A DNA stretch of 64,000 nt, taken from Gigantopelta aegis. Taxonomy: Eukaryota > Mollusca > Gastropoda > Neomphalida > Peltospiridae. Position numbers and translations under genes: made by a program. Of this stretch, positions 35,466-46,812 are shown piece after piece. The stretch is from positions 43,617,504 through 43,681,503 of the forward strand of contig NC_054704.1 of assembly GCF_016097555.1 (NCBI RefSeq), read 5' to 3'. The number at the start of each line of letters is the position of its first letter. Within the stretch, counting starts at the first letter, position 1. Below the pieces are notes generated by a model. It was not told where the DNA came from. It did not search any database and was given only the letters and a program-made list of their open reading frames with translations.

Positions 35466-35536
35466 CTTGACATTGGTAATAGATCCGAACTATTTTAAAC
35501 GGGTGGACAAACAAAATGAATTTGAATGATTTTTTT

Positions 35537-35768
35537 TGTCAAACACTTTATACTTTTGAAATATAGTCTTAGAGATGAAATCCGCTACATTTCCCCATTA
35601 CTAGCAAGGGATGTTTTATATGTACCATTCCACAAACAGAACAGCACATACCACGGCCTTTGATATACCAGTCGTGATGTACTGGCTGGAACGAGAAATA
35701 GCCCAACGTGGATCAGTCCTAGATTGACCGCACACCAGGCGAACGCTTTACCACTGGGCTACGTCCCG
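35537..35768 (-). mobile_element. SINE, head A, tail 2 partial
   Basis: On the minus strand: head A, the core and the start of tail 2. Moderately diverged. Confidence 0.8.
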
Positions 35769-35770
35769 AC

Positions 35771-36479
35771 TCTCTCAAATGTAGCAATTGTTTTAATACG
35801 ACAAGAGTTGATTATAAACATTCTATTCCTAAAATGTTTTATAACAATTATATGATTGTATGTGTAAATATATAATTATATACAGTAATACGATTGTAGT
35901 CGTATTACACGTACACTTGCCACTATGAGTCGTATTAATCGGTTGCAACAGTTTATGATGTGGGACGTTTGTACTTTGGTAATTTGGTGAGAAAACCAGT
36001 AAGAATAAAAGGTGATATGAAACAAAAGAAATATATGTGATAGGGAGACATGTCCGCCATGCTCACCCCAACCTCACGGCTATGCCAGTATGTGGGTCAT
36101 GACCCCAACATTTATTGCAAATTTTAAAATGTAAAAGAAATGATAATTTTTAGCAATCGCATAACCTGGATTGTATGAAGAGGGGACACAAACAAACCTC
36201 CACCCTAGTAAATCATGTTGGGAATGTGAGACAGGCCAATATATAACGAGGAGGGGGAAAAGATATGACTAGAAAGGGTCATGGCTACGCCAATGCATAA
36301 TTAATAAAACTGTATTAAAACAAATTCGTGATGTTAATTAAATTCAGTTCAATTCTGTTTACTGGATCAGTTAAGTAAGAACTGCCCTCGAGACAGCAAG
36401 CTTGGATCCACGAGGAAGGTACGGTCTTGGGAGTGCGCAGCCTCCCCTTAAAATTCGAAGTGCCCTGAAATACACCTAG
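35771..36479. other. Intergenic stretch
   Basis: No gene or repeat recognised apart from AT-rich patches. Confidence 0.4.
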
Positions 36480-36522
36480 TATACCAGTGCACCGCGACTG
36501 GTATATCAAAGGCGGTGGTATA
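36480..36522 (+). mobile_element. SINE core scrap at the LTR element's target
   Basis: ATACCAGTGCACCGCGACTG ... CAAAGGCGGTGGTA is a piece of SINE core. The LTR element inserted immediately after it at GTATA (36518-36522). Confidence 0.7.
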
Positions 36523-36630
36523 TGTTAGACTGGCCTTTAATGCAGAACGCTAGGAACACACAACTGTGACGTAATACACATTAGTACTACATAGTATACA
36601 GAGCGACAATATGTTGGCTATATCGTAACA
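36523..36630 (-). repeat. 3' LTR (108 bp) of the gypsy-type element
   Basis: Starts TGTTAGACTGG and ends ATATCGTAACA (TG...CA ends). It nearly equals 41587-41695. Confidence 0.92.
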
Positions 36631-37049
36631 TCTCCCTTTCTTTCAATTATTTTGTTTTCTTTTTCTAAGCAACTTTACAATAAAAGAAATTACAGGTTTT
36701 TCTCCCCTTAACAGTTCAACAAGAAACAGAAAATAAAGTCTAGTCCATTCAATGTTCTGATAGTGCTTCACCTTCACACTTGATAATATCAAACAAAATT
36801 ACTATTATCCATGATTGTCAGATATTCCAATTACTAGTACCTAGTAATAACCATAATGCTAATCTGTAGGTCAAACTTTAAACAAACAAAAAATCAATTA
36901 TTCTTCCTAGAGTCAATCTTGCAATGTTCCTTGCAAAGTTCTTAAGAAAAGAAAACAAGAAGAAAAAATGAAAAACAAGCCTGTGAACACAACTTGTTAT
37001 GTATGTAACACAACTTAACTTGGTGTGAAAAGGTATTCACTTTGTGTAA

Positions 37050-40000
37050 TCAACCAGCAACAAAGTCATCATACTTCTTTGGCAGTCTGTGTTGTCTAGA
37101 TTCTTTGGTATGTGTTGTTGTAGACTTCTTTAGACTTAGTGAATTACTGTCATTGTTTGAAATATCTGAATCTTTCACGATCATGTCTGATATGTGATTT
37201 TTAACCGATTTCGAATTATCAGAATTTGTATTACCAAATTCACTCACTGGTCTTGGTGGAATATTATCCAGGTTGTTGGGCTGGTTAATTGTCTTTTCAA
37301 CTGTTGTTCGTAAGTATTTTTTGTTTTGGCGATATAACTGTCCACCGACATCAACAATGTATGATCTGGATGAAACTTGGTCTACACATTTGCCGGGCCT
37401 CCATATTTGTCACGGTCGTTTGGAAGAGGAGCCATACGAATCTGTTGACAAATTTGCAGTTCTGGGAGCTCCTTAGCATGTTTGTCATAATGAAGCTTTG
37501 CTTTCTGGCGTTTCAATTTGATGTTGTCGTACACATGTTCAATCACTTGCGGTTTAAGTAAAACTTCTGCAATCGGTAATGAGTGTCGTGTTCTTCGTGA
37601 CATAAGTCTCTGCACTGGACTACTTGACATGCCTTCAGTTGCAGTATTACGCCAATCCAGAATAGATTTCCAGAGATCATTACCACTTTTCTGTGATTTC
37701 TTTACCAGTTTCTTGGCAATTTTCACAGTCGATTCTGCTTTGCCATTAGACTAACTGTGGTACGGTGAAGATGTAACATGCCCAAATTCCCACTCGCGTG
37801 CAAACTCATTGAACTCCTTGCTAGCAAGTTGTGGTCCATTGTCTGTAACCACAATGTCCGGAATTCCATCTCTGCTGAAGTATACTTTGAGACAATCGAT
37901 GATTGTTGTCGAAGTTGTATCTTTAAGAATATCAAGTTCCCAGAAGTCTGAGTAGTAGTCCACTGTTACTAGGTAGTCTTGTGAGTGCAGTGTGAAGATA
38001 TCTATACCTAGTTTACTCCTGGGGTGATCAGGAACATCGTGTGTTAAGAGCGGTTCTTTCTGTTGCTGTGATTCGTACTCGTTGCATGTACTACATTGTC
38101 CGATGTAGTCTTTGATTTCATTGGCCATGTTTGGCCAGTACAGGGTAATTATTGCTTTTCTTAGCGACGCTTCCACACCCTGATGGCTGGAATGAATTCT
38201 TGTCAAAAGCTCACTGCGAAGGAGTTTCGGAATTATAACACGGTTTCCTTTGAAAAGAATTCCATTCTGAATTGTAAGTTCATCCCTAAAGTTCCAGTAT
38301 TCTCGTATCTGAACTGGTACTTCATTATTTGTTTCAGGCCATCCAGACAGAACAACGGATTTCAGTGTTTGAAGAGCTACGTCGTGCTGTGTGTTTATTC
38401 GTATCTGTTGCAGTCTGGACACGCTGACTTTTAAAGAATCCGTGAAGTTAATGCACTCGAGTTCTTCTCTGAACTTTTCTTCTTCAACACGGAAGATATG
38501 AGATGATGTAGTGCTAGTTTCCACTTTTTGAAAAGGAAGTGATGCGCGTGATAAAGCATCTGCAATGTAGAATTGCGACCCCTTCTTGTACTCTACATGT
38601 AAGCTGTACTTCTGCAATCTCAGAAGCATTCTCTGCAGTCGTTTTGGTGCTCCAAGTAATGGCTTCTTGAAAATGATTTCCAATGGTTTATGGTCTGAAT
38701 GCACTGTGACCAAGTCGCAACCAAATATGAATTGGTAGAATCGTTCGCATGCAAAAACTATTGCAAGGCATTCCTTCTCGATTTGAGCGTACCTTTGTTC
38801 TGCCTGCGTTAATGCTCGTAATGCAAAGACAACTGGTTGTCCATTTTGAAGCAAAACTGCTCTAAGGCCGACTTCACTGGCATCACACTGTATTGTGACC
38901 TCCTCTGCCAGATCATAATATTTTAGAACAGGTTGCTTGGTAACAAGAGTTTTGATTTCTTGAAATGCTTTTTCCTGTTGTGATTGCCACGACCAGATTG
39001 TGTCTTTATTTGTCAGTTGTCTGAGAGGTTCACAAACTTCAGACAGATGCGGCAGGAATTTCGCCAGGTAAGTAACAAGACTAATAAACCGTTGAACAGC
39101 TTTGACATCTGTCGGTTTTGGCATATCCAAAATCGCTTGGACTTTGATTGGATCTGGGCGAATTCCCTCTGAGGTAAGTATATGTCCCATATACCTGACC
39201 TCTGTTTGACGCAGTTTCAATTTCTCTTTATTGAATTTTAATCCAACTTCACGAGCACGTTCAAGACGTTTTCTCAAGTTTGCATCATGATCTTTGATAG
39301 CCTCATCCATGTTGTCGCCACAACCATAGATTAAGATATCATCAATGATAACCTCTGTGCTTTGGAGTCCTTGTAATGCCTCATGCTGTCTACGCTGAAA
39401 TTCTTCAGGAGCAGACTTGATTCCAAATTGCATGCGAAGCCATCTGTAACGTCCAAATGGTGTCCAAAATGTTGTTAAGTAACTACTGGATTCATCAAGA
39501 TTAATTTGCCAAAATCCATCTTTTGCATCTAACACTGTGAACACTTTAGCTTTTGTAATCCTTGGAAGGATATCTTCAATAGTGGTCATAGGATGGTGAG
39601 ACCTCTTTATCGCAACATTCAAGTCCTTCGGGTCTATACAAATGCGCAGTTTACCCGAGGGTTTCTTAACAACTACCATACTGCTGATCCAATCTGTGGT
39701 AGTGATTACTTTTGCTAGTACCCCTCGTTTGACTAAGCAGTCAATTTCTTTCCGAAAATCAGATTCTAAGGCTTTTGGTACTCTACGTGGTTGATGCTGT
39801 ACAGGTTTTACCGCAGGGTCAACTTCTATGTGGTATTTCTCTGGTAAGCAACCTAATCCTTCGAACACATCACCAAATTCATCCATCAGCTGTTTGTGAT
39901 TCAGCGAAGTTCTGTGGTCAGTCACACTGTTTACAGTGTTTAATGTCAACAGACCCATTTTTGTACAAGCATCAGCTGACAACAAAGTTACTTGGTATAC

Positions 40001-40294
40001 ATCAACTACTAGGAATACAAAGTCATGCGATTTGTTTCCATCTGTGCACTTAATTGTGCACTGTCCTTCCGGCAGCATTCTTGTGCCATCATAGAGCTTT
40101 AGTCTTACACTGCTTTGCTCTAGCTTAGGAGTGCCATCTTGCACTATCCTGCAGTATTCATTTAAACTGATTACATTGCAAGTGGAGCCTGTGTCCAGCT
40201 GACATTTAACCTTGCGAGTAAATTTTTCGACAGTCATTTTCATAATCACGAACCACTGTTTGCCATGTTTTTCTGAATAAACCGAAAACAACAA
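37050..40294 (-). mobile_element. pol region: protease, RT, RNase H, integrase
   Basis: The main open segment (37751-40294) has a protease DTGS motif near residue 34. The reverse transcriptase spans about residues 185-330, with LDAKDGFWQI and IIDDILIYG. RNase H follows (QCDAS, then HSDHKPLE), then integrase with an H-H-C-C zinc-binding region (HQGVEASLRKAIITLYWPNM, CSTC) and the TDNGPQ core motif. The integrase C-terminal region continues toward 37050 with RLPKKYDDFV, typical of gypsy integrase tails. Part of a decaying element, not a host gene. Confidence 0.88.
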
Positions 40295-40332
40295 TTCACT
40301 AGATTCAGAGCACTCGGAACTACAGTCATCTT

Positions 40333-41159
40333 CTACTGCATGTACTCTCTTTGACAGTTGTGTGCGCGACTGTCTGCAAACTGAATGAAAATTATTCTTC
40401 TTGTTGCATTTCGAACAAGTCTGACCATATGCAGGACACTCATGTTTATCTTTGACGTGCGTTTTCCCACAGTATTTGCAAGATCTTTTTTCTCTTTTGT
40501 CTCTCTCGGCTTTGCTCCATATCGCAACTGAAAAGATTTTTTGCTTCTATCTTTTCTACCCGATTCGTTTTTCTTTGCAGCATAGTTCACTGACTGAACT
40601 TCAGATTCCTTCAACTTTCTCAGCTATTGAGAAGTTATTTCACTGGTTCTGCACATGTCTATCGCTCTCTCAAGAGTAAGTTCTGGCTCTCGCAGCATTC
40701 TAGATCTTGCACCTCCATCATTAGTAGGCCCTACCTAAGACAATTCTATCCCTGATCAGTTCATCTCGAAGTATGTCATATGCACATGACTCAGCTAAAC
40801 CTCGCAGCGTAGAGACGTAAGTATCTGCTTTCCGATGGTGCTTGATCAGTAATGTTAAATCTGTATCGTTCATATATAACGTTTGTTTTGGGCTCGAAAT
40901 GTTTCTGAAGTGCTTTGAGGATTTCACTCTCTTTTGTTCTATCTTCTTCTGATATAGCTAGATGCTGATAAATCATGTAGCAGTCTTTTCCCATCACACT
41001 TAAAAGTGTTGCTACCCTAATGTTCTGATGTTTCTTATCTAACTCTGTTGCTATTTTGTAATTGTTCCACTGTGAACTAAAAAACTTCCAGTTGCTTTTA
41101 AAATCACCTTTCATTACCATTGGTGCTGGAACGGGAATGCCTCCTGATGCCATAATCAA
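40333..41159 (-). mobile_element. gag region of the gypsy-type element
   Basis: The start at 41159 gives a capsid-like segment (WKFFSSQWNNYKIATELD, then AISEEDRTKES). Near 40380-40440 is a nucleocapsid-type zinc knuckle (CSKC ... HSVC), with the protease following. Described as a fossil part only. Confidence 0.75.
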
Positions 41160-41586
41160 GATTTGTTTTCCGTACCGTACACATTTTTTTTTTTCGGACA
41201 GTATACCTTTTAACTGTTTAAAGTGTTTGTGCCTGCTTTCATCACAAACGAAACATTTATTAGTGTCACTCGAATCGAAACGATGATTAAACTGTATAAA
41301 TGTTTTTTTCTCCGTTTTTTTTTTTTATTTCACTATTCGTGAGTCACACGAAGCTGTATTTGTGGACGTCACTTTTGCAACGTGATTTTCGCGGGTTTTT
41401 TCGTCATGAGCCGATGACATTTCACATGGATATTTCGGCAGTTTTAGACAGTACCAGGCTTTAAATCAGTGCAGATTGCTTTACGGGTTACTTAACTGTC
41501 CTACGCATTCCATTTTTAGTCTTCACTGCTTTGTAATGGCTTCTTAACATCACAAATTAACAGCGAAACCACTTCTGACGCCATGT

Positions 41587-41695
41587 TGTTAGACTGGCCT
41601 TTAATGCAGAACGCTAGGAACACACAAACTGTGACGTAATACACATTAGTACTACATAGTATAGAGAGCGACAATATGTTGGCTATATCGTAACA
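41587..41695 (-). repeat. 5' LTR (109 bp) of the gypsy-type element
   Basis: Begins TGTTAGACTGG and ends ATATCGTAACA. An additional copy with part of the leader is carried in the downstream duplication (43589-43697). Confidence 0.92.
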
Positions 41696-41700
41696 GTATA

Positions 41701-42380
41701 CAAGCTATATTTAGTTAATGATGTTTGAAACGTATTGTCTTTTGTTTGTAATAACTTACTTGATGATTTAGAAATATCTCCCTTAATTTATAATTTAAAA
41801 TGTTTTTCAATTTTTAAGATGGCTGCCAACGCTTCCATTGAAATAACAGTTCCTTAAAATTCCAAACTGATCTGAAATCTTGGTAATCTTGCAACAAAAT
41901 TAATTTTTGTTGTACCTTAATGTCAAAGCCATCCTAAACAACATATCAAAAATGTACATTAATGTAGGTGGAGGAAAGTGACTAACTTGCATATTTTAAA
42001 ATGGTCGCCAAATTGTCACCTACACGTACATAAACTACGAACGTGCATTCCTTCTTGTATACCACTTTCTTCAATTCATCCTTCTACATATCCCCACCCA
42101 GATTCACCTCCTCTCGTTTTCCAAACAATCAGAAATCAGACAGCTTGTCGAACACCCACCCACTAAAAAAAAATCCCCAACCCCAAACCCCAACAACCCA
42201 AAACAGCTTCTCAAAACAGGAGCCGAGATGAAACACATCGACAAAACCCAAACCGAAAGTCAGCAGGAAGGCTCGCTAACTTTCAAAAATTGTTCAAATA
42301 AGCACTGAAGTGATATACGCCCACCTTCGACAAAACCATAATTATGTGTAAACCAAAAATACTGGTTATTAAAATTTAAT
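41701..42380. other. Unit-internal spacer upstream of tRNA-Asn copy 1
   Basis: Includes a pyrimidine-rich and then C/A-rich stretch (42040-42230). No gene recognised. The open frames there are repeated in copy 2 with length changes, which argues against coding. Confidence 0.5.
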
Positions 42381-42397
42381 CGTCACTGGGTGGACTC

Positions 42398-42431
<34 letters not shown>

Positions 42432-42454
42432 TTAACCGATTGCGCCACAGAGAC
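42381..42454 (-). tRNA. tRNA-Asn (GTT), copy 1
   Basis: The 74-nt minus-strand sequence starts GTCTCTGTGGCGCAATCGG. It has the anticodon arm TTCGGCTGTTAACCGAA (anticodon GTT), the T arm GGTTCGAGTCC, and an acceptor strand ending CAGTGACG. It matches the eukaryotic tRNA-Asn pattern closely. The acceptor stem has a T-T mismatch at pair 4-69, where human tRNA-Asn has T-G. This copy also carries a D-arm change (GGTTAACGCG instead of GGTTAGCGCG). A TTTT polymerase III stop follows at 42371-42374. It could be functional or a drifting copy. Confidence 0.88.
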
Positions 42455-42519
42455 CAACATCAATATTTTATAACATGAGCTATTCTAGCCTGTCAAATAT
42501 AGTGCACAGATCAGGTCAT

Positions 42520-42640
42520 AGGTTTTAACGTACACATTCAAAACAAGCTGTTGTAGTACACGCTTATCATGGGCGCAGGTGTCGACTTTCACCGGTTCCT
42601 CGGTCCAGGACAAGAAAGTATAGTGCACAATGCACAACAT
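42520..42640 (-). mobile_element. CTACAACAGCTTG module in copy 1
   Basis: On the minus strand CTGGACCGAGGAACCGGTGA, then GTGTACTACAACAGCTTGTT. It is related to 35291-35465 and lies just upstream of the tRNA-Asn in the direction of transcription. Confidence 0.6.
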
Positions 42641-42702
42641 ATATACACGAGTACATTCACGGAATTACAACATCTTTATAAATGAGGCATACAAGAAAGT
42701 TA

Positions 42703-42901
42703 GTTTGTTTTGGTTAACGACACCACTAGAGCACATTGATTTAGTAATCATTGGCTACTGGATGTCAAACATTTTGTAATTTCAACATTTAAGTCTGAGT
42801 GGAAACCCGCTACATTTTTCTATTAGTAGAAAGGGATGTATTATATGCACCATCACACAGACGGGATAGCACATACCACGGCCTTTGATATACTAGTCAT
42901 G
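42703..42901 (-). mobile_element. 5'-truncated SINE, core with tail 2 (copy 1)
   Basis: On the minus strand from CCATGACTAGTATATCAAAG through tail 2. No head. Confidence 0.85.
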
Positions 42902-43013
42902 GAAAAGAGAAGACAAGTAAAACCCAAATACACACATCGTTTTATTGACATTTATGTTACGATATTCACTTATAGATGATATTTGGATTTTATAATCCCC
43001 TTCCTCTCTAAAC

Positions 43014-43192
43014 TCCCGCCGGTGGGCCCATTGGGCTATTTGTCGTTCCAGCCAGTGAACCACAACTGGTGCAACAAAGGCCGTGGTATGTACTATCCTG
43101 TCTGTGGGATGATGCATATAAAATACCCCTTACTGCTAATCGAAAAGAGTAGCCCATGTAGTGGCGACAGCGGGTTTCCTCTCTCAATACTT
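43014..43192 (+). mobile_element. SINE core, cut by duplication junction (copy 1)
   Basis: Runs from CCGGTGGGCCCATTGGGCTA to CTCTCTCAATAC, where the second duplication copy begins, so tail 1 is lost here. In copy 3 the same SINE keeps its tail (46813-47068). Confidence 0.88.
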
Positions 43193-43588
43193 TTTAGACA
43201 GTATACCTTTTAACTGTTTAAAGTGTTTGTGCCTGCTTTCATCACAAACGAAACATTTATTAGTGTCACTCGAATCGAAACGATGATTAAACTGTATAAA
43301 TGTTTTTTTTTCGTTTTTTTTTTTTATTTCACTATTCGTGTGTCACACGAAGCTGTATTTGTGGACGTCACTTTTGCAACGTGATTTTCGCGGGGTTTTT
43401 CGTCATGAGCCGATGACATTTCTCATGGATATTTCGGCAGTTTTAGACAGTACCAGGCTTTAAATCAGTGCAGATTGCTTTACGGGTTACTTAACTGTCC
43501 TATGCATTCCATTTTTAGTCTTCACTGGTTTGTAATGGCTTCTTAACATCACAAATTAACAGCGAAATCACTTCTGACGCCATGTTGT

Positions 43589-43697
43589 TAGACTGGCCTT
43601 TAATGCAGAACGCTAGGAACACACAAACTGTTATGTAATACACATTAGTACTACATAGTATAGAGAGCGACAATATGTTGGCTATATCGTAACAGTA
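43589..43697 (-). repeat. Extra LTR copy with partial leader
   Basis: A third copy of the 109-bp LTR, brought by the duplication together with about 390 bp of the leader region (43197-43588) and the right-hand GTATA flank. Not an independent insertion. Confidence 0.9.
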
Positions 43698-44400
43698 TAC
43701 AAGATATATTTAGTTAATGATGTTTGAAACGTATTGTCTTTTGTTTTGTAATAACTTACTTGATGGATTTAGAAATATCTCCCTTAATTTATAATTTAAA
43801 ATGTTTATGCAATTTTTAAGATGGCTGCCAACGCCTTCCATTGGAAATAACAGTTCCTTAAAATTCCAAACTGATCTGAAATCTTGGTAATCTTGCAACA
43901 AAATTAATTTTTGTTGTACCTTAATGTCATAAGCCATCCTAAACAACATATCAAAAATGTACATTAATGTAGGTGGAGGAAAGTGACTAAGGCTTGCATA
44001 TTTTAAAATGGTCGCCAAATTGTCACCTACACGTACATAAACTACGAACGTGCATTCCTTCTTGTATACCACTTTCTTCTCAATTCATCCTTCCTTACCA
44101 TATCCCCACCGCGTGAGATTCACCTCCTCTCGTTTTCCAAACAATCAGAAATCAGACAGCTTGTCGAACACCCACCCACTAAAAAAAAACGCATCCCCAG
44201 GCCCAAACCCCAACAACCGCAAAACAGCTTCTCAAAACAGGAGCCGAGATGAAACACATCGACAAAACCCAAACCGAAAGTCAGCAGGAAGGCTCGCTAA
44301 CTTTCAAAAATTGTTCAAATAAGCACTGAAGTGATATACGCCCACCTTCGACAAAACCATAATTATGTGTAAACCAAAATACTGGTTATTAAAATTTAAT

Positions 44401-44417
44401 CGTCACTGGGTGGACTC

Positions 44418-44468
<51 letters not shown>

Positions 44469-44474
44469 AGAGAC
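44401..44474 (-). tRNA. tRNA-Asn (GTT), copy 2
   Basis: Same as copy 1 but with the canonical D arm (GGTTAGCGCG). It shares the T-T mismatch at acceptor pair 4-69. Same TTTT stop context. This is the best-looking of the four copies together with copy 3. Confidence 0.9.
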
Positions 44475-44751
44475 CAACATCAATATTTTATAACATGAGC
44501 TATTCTAGCCGGTCTAGCCTGTCAAATATAGTGCACAGATCAGGTCATAGGTTTTAAGGAAACGTACACATTCAAAACAAGCTGTTGTAGTACACTGGTC
44601 GCTTATCATGGGCGCAGGTGTCGACTTTCACCGACTGTTCCTCGGTCCAGGACAAGAAAGTATAGGTGCACAATGCACAACATGAATAATACACGAGTAC
44701 ATTCACGGAATTACAACATCTTTATAAATGAGGCATACAAGAGAAGAAAGT

Positions 44752-44955
44752 TAGTTTGTTTTGGTTAACGACACCACTAGAGCACATTGATTTATTAATC
44801 ATTAGCAACTGGATGTCAAACATTTTGTAATTTCGACATTTAAGTCTTTGAGTGGAAACCCGCTACATTTTTCTACTAGTAGAAAGGGATCTATTATATG
44901 CACCATCACACAGACGGGATAGCACATACCACGGCCTTTGATATACTAGTCATGG
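44752..44955 (-). mobile_element. 5'-truncated SINE, core with tail 2 (copy 2)
   Basis: Counterpart of 42703-42901. Confidence 0.85.
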
Positions 44956-45067
44956 AAAAGAGAAGAAAAGTAAAACCCAAATACACACATCGTTTTATTG
45001 ACATTTATGTTACGATATTCAGTTATAGATGATATTTGGATTTTATAATCCCCTTCCTCTCTAAACT

Positions 45068-45280
45068 CCCGCCGGTGGGCCCATTGGGCTATTTGTCGTT
45101 CCAGCCAGTGAACCACAACTGGTGCAACAAAGGCCGTGGTATGTACTATCCTGTCTGTGGGATGATGCATATAAAATACCCCTTACTGCTAATCGAAAAG
45201 AGTAGCCCATGTAGTGGCGACAGCGGGTTTCCTCTCTCAATACATGTGTGGTCCTTAACCATATGTTCGACGCCATATCG
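45068..45280 (+). mobile_element. SINE core with partial tail 1 (copy 2)
   Basis: Counterpart of 43014-43192 that runs further into tail 1 (GTGTGGTCCTTAACCATATG, GACGCCATAT) and then breaks off into unrelated sequence. Confidence 0.85.
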
Positions 45281-45283
45281 TCG

Positions 45284-45676
45284 CGTGAGAGCCAGAAGGT
45301 TTAAGTGACAGATACGACCTAAAACGTCTTTTTTGCATATTCGGAATCGCCATCCCCGATTACATATTGTCACAAAAAATGGTAGCTGTGCCCCTAATAG
45401 TATCGCTTATACAGAAGGATTTAAATGGTCGTAAGTAAATCACAGATACCAGTTTGAACGAAAATAGACGTAACTGACACATGACTTTCTTCCGATTTGC
45501 TTGCTGTCTATTATGTGAACACGACTGGTCTATGTGGTAGATATACCCTTTTTAAATACAGTTCGTTATATAATTATGTCTGACATAGGTCGTATCTGGC
45601 AAATGTGCATTCTTTGCTATCTGCTTGTGACAGAAATTCCAAATTCTAACTACAATAGAGCATATATTATATCAAC
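45284..45676. other. Spacer between copies 2 and 3
   Basis: Unique within the window; no gene recognised. Confidence 0.4.
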
Positions 45677-45701
45677 CCCCAACCCAAAACAGTTTCTCAA
45701 A

Positions 45702-46026
45702 GGAAGGAAATGGTTTATTTAACGACGCACTCAACACATTTTATTTACGGTTATATGGCGTAAGACATATGGTTAAAGACCACACAGATATTGAGAGAGA
45801 AAACCCGCTGTCGCCACTTCATGGGCTACTCATTTCGATTAGCAGAAAGGGATCTTTTATATGCCCCATCCCATAGACAGAATAGTACATACCACGGCCT
45901 TTATTACACCAGTTGTGGAGCACTGGTTGGAACGAGAAATAGCCCAATGGGTCCACCGATGGGGATCGATCTTAAACCGAACACGCATCAAGCGAACGCT
46001 TTACCACTGGGCTACATCCCGCCTCT
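45702..46026 (-). mobile_element. Full-length SINE, head A with tail 1, datable insertion
   Basis: Complete minus-strand SINE between direct repeats CAGTTTCTCAAA (45690-45701) and CAGCTTCTCAAA (46027-46038). Copies 1 and 2 have the uninterrupted site (AACAGCTTCTCAAAACAGG), so they are empty-site controls for this insertion. Confidence 0.93.
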
Positions 46027-46217
46027 CAGCTTCTCAAAACAGGAGCCGAGATGAAACACATCGACAAAACCCAAACCGATAGTCCTATTTGTTTTCAGCA
46101 GGAAGGCTCGCAAAACTTTCAAAAACTGTTCAAACAAGCACTGAAGTGATATACGCCCACCTTTGACAAAACCATAATTACGTGTTAACCCAAAAAACTG
46201 GGTTATTAAAATTTAAT

Positions 46218-46234
46218 CGTCACTGGGTGGACTC

Positions 46235-46285
<51 letters not shown>

Positions 46286-46291
46286 AGAGAC
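46218..46291 (-). tRNA. tRNA-Asn (GTT), copy 3
   Basis: Identical in all visible positions to copy 2 over 74 nt, including the T-T acceptor mismatch and anticodon GTT. The minus-strand stop is again an ATTAAATTTT context. Confidence 0.9.
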
Positions 46292-46484
46292 CGACAACAA
46301 TATTTTATAACATGAGCTATTCTAGCCGGTCAAATATAGTGCACAGATCAGGTCATAGGTTTTAACGTACACATTCAAAACAAGCTGTCCTGGACAAAAA
46401 AATATAGTGCACAATGCACAACATATATACACGAGAACATTCACGGAATTACAACATCTTTATAAATGAGGCATACAAGAAAGT

Positions 46485-46687
46485 TAGTTTGTTTTGGTTA
46501 ACGACACCACTAGAGCACATTGATTTATTAATCATTGGATCCTGAATGCCAACCATTTGGTAATTTTGACATTTGAGTCTTTGAGTGAAAACCCGCTACA
46601 TTTTTCTATTAGTAGAAATGGATCTATTATATGCACCATCACACAGACGGGATAGCACATACCACGGCCTTTGATATACTAGTCGTG
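46485..46687 (-). mobile_element. 5'-truncated SINE, core with tail 2 (unit 3)
   Basis: Counterpart of 42703-42901. Confidence 0.85.
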
Positions 46688-46812
46688 GAAAAAGAGACGA
46701 AAAGTAAAACCCAAATACACACAATGACACATACCTCGTTTTATTGACATTTATGTTACGATATTCAGTTATAGATGATATTTGGATTTTATAATCCCCT
46801 TCCTCTCTAAAC

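Larger units (their letters stand above)
36523..41695 (-). mobile_element. Ty3/gypsy-type LTR retrotransposon, nearly whole
   Basis: A 5.17-kb element on the minus strand with two LTRs of about 109 bp and an exact 5-bp target duplication GTATA (36518-36522 and 41696-41700). Domain order gag, protease, reverse transcriptase, RNase H, integrase is that of Ty3/gypsy. No envelope-like frame is visible. Next to the 5' LTR a TGGCGTCAGAAGTGG primer-binding-like site resembles a Leu-tRNA 3' end with one mismatch. The two LTRs differ at only about two positions, so the insertion is young. It looks largely whole, with about two or three breaks. A mag-like lineage is possible but unproven. Confidence 0.92.
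41198..43196. repeat. Segmental duplication, copy 1 (about 2.0 kb)
   Basis: Starts in the leader of the gypsy-type element (GACAGTATACCTTTTAACTG), covers the 5' LTR, a tRNA-Asn, and two SINE pieces in opposite orientation. It ends at CTCTCTCAATAC, where copy 2 begins. The duplication therefore postdates the LTR element. Confidence 0.93.
43197..45243. repeat. Segmental duplication, copy 2 (about 2.05 kb)
   Basis: Same order as 41198-43196 but slightly longer. It has many 1-7 base insertions relative to copy 1, for example GTCTAGCC inserted near 44512 and GGAA near 44557. Large blocks between these are nearly identical. Confidence 0.93.

Noticed and set aside
36523-41695. An envelope gene in the gypsy-type element
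   Set aside because: After the integrase region there is no room for, and no trace of, a signal peptide or membrane-spanning frame before the 3' LTR.
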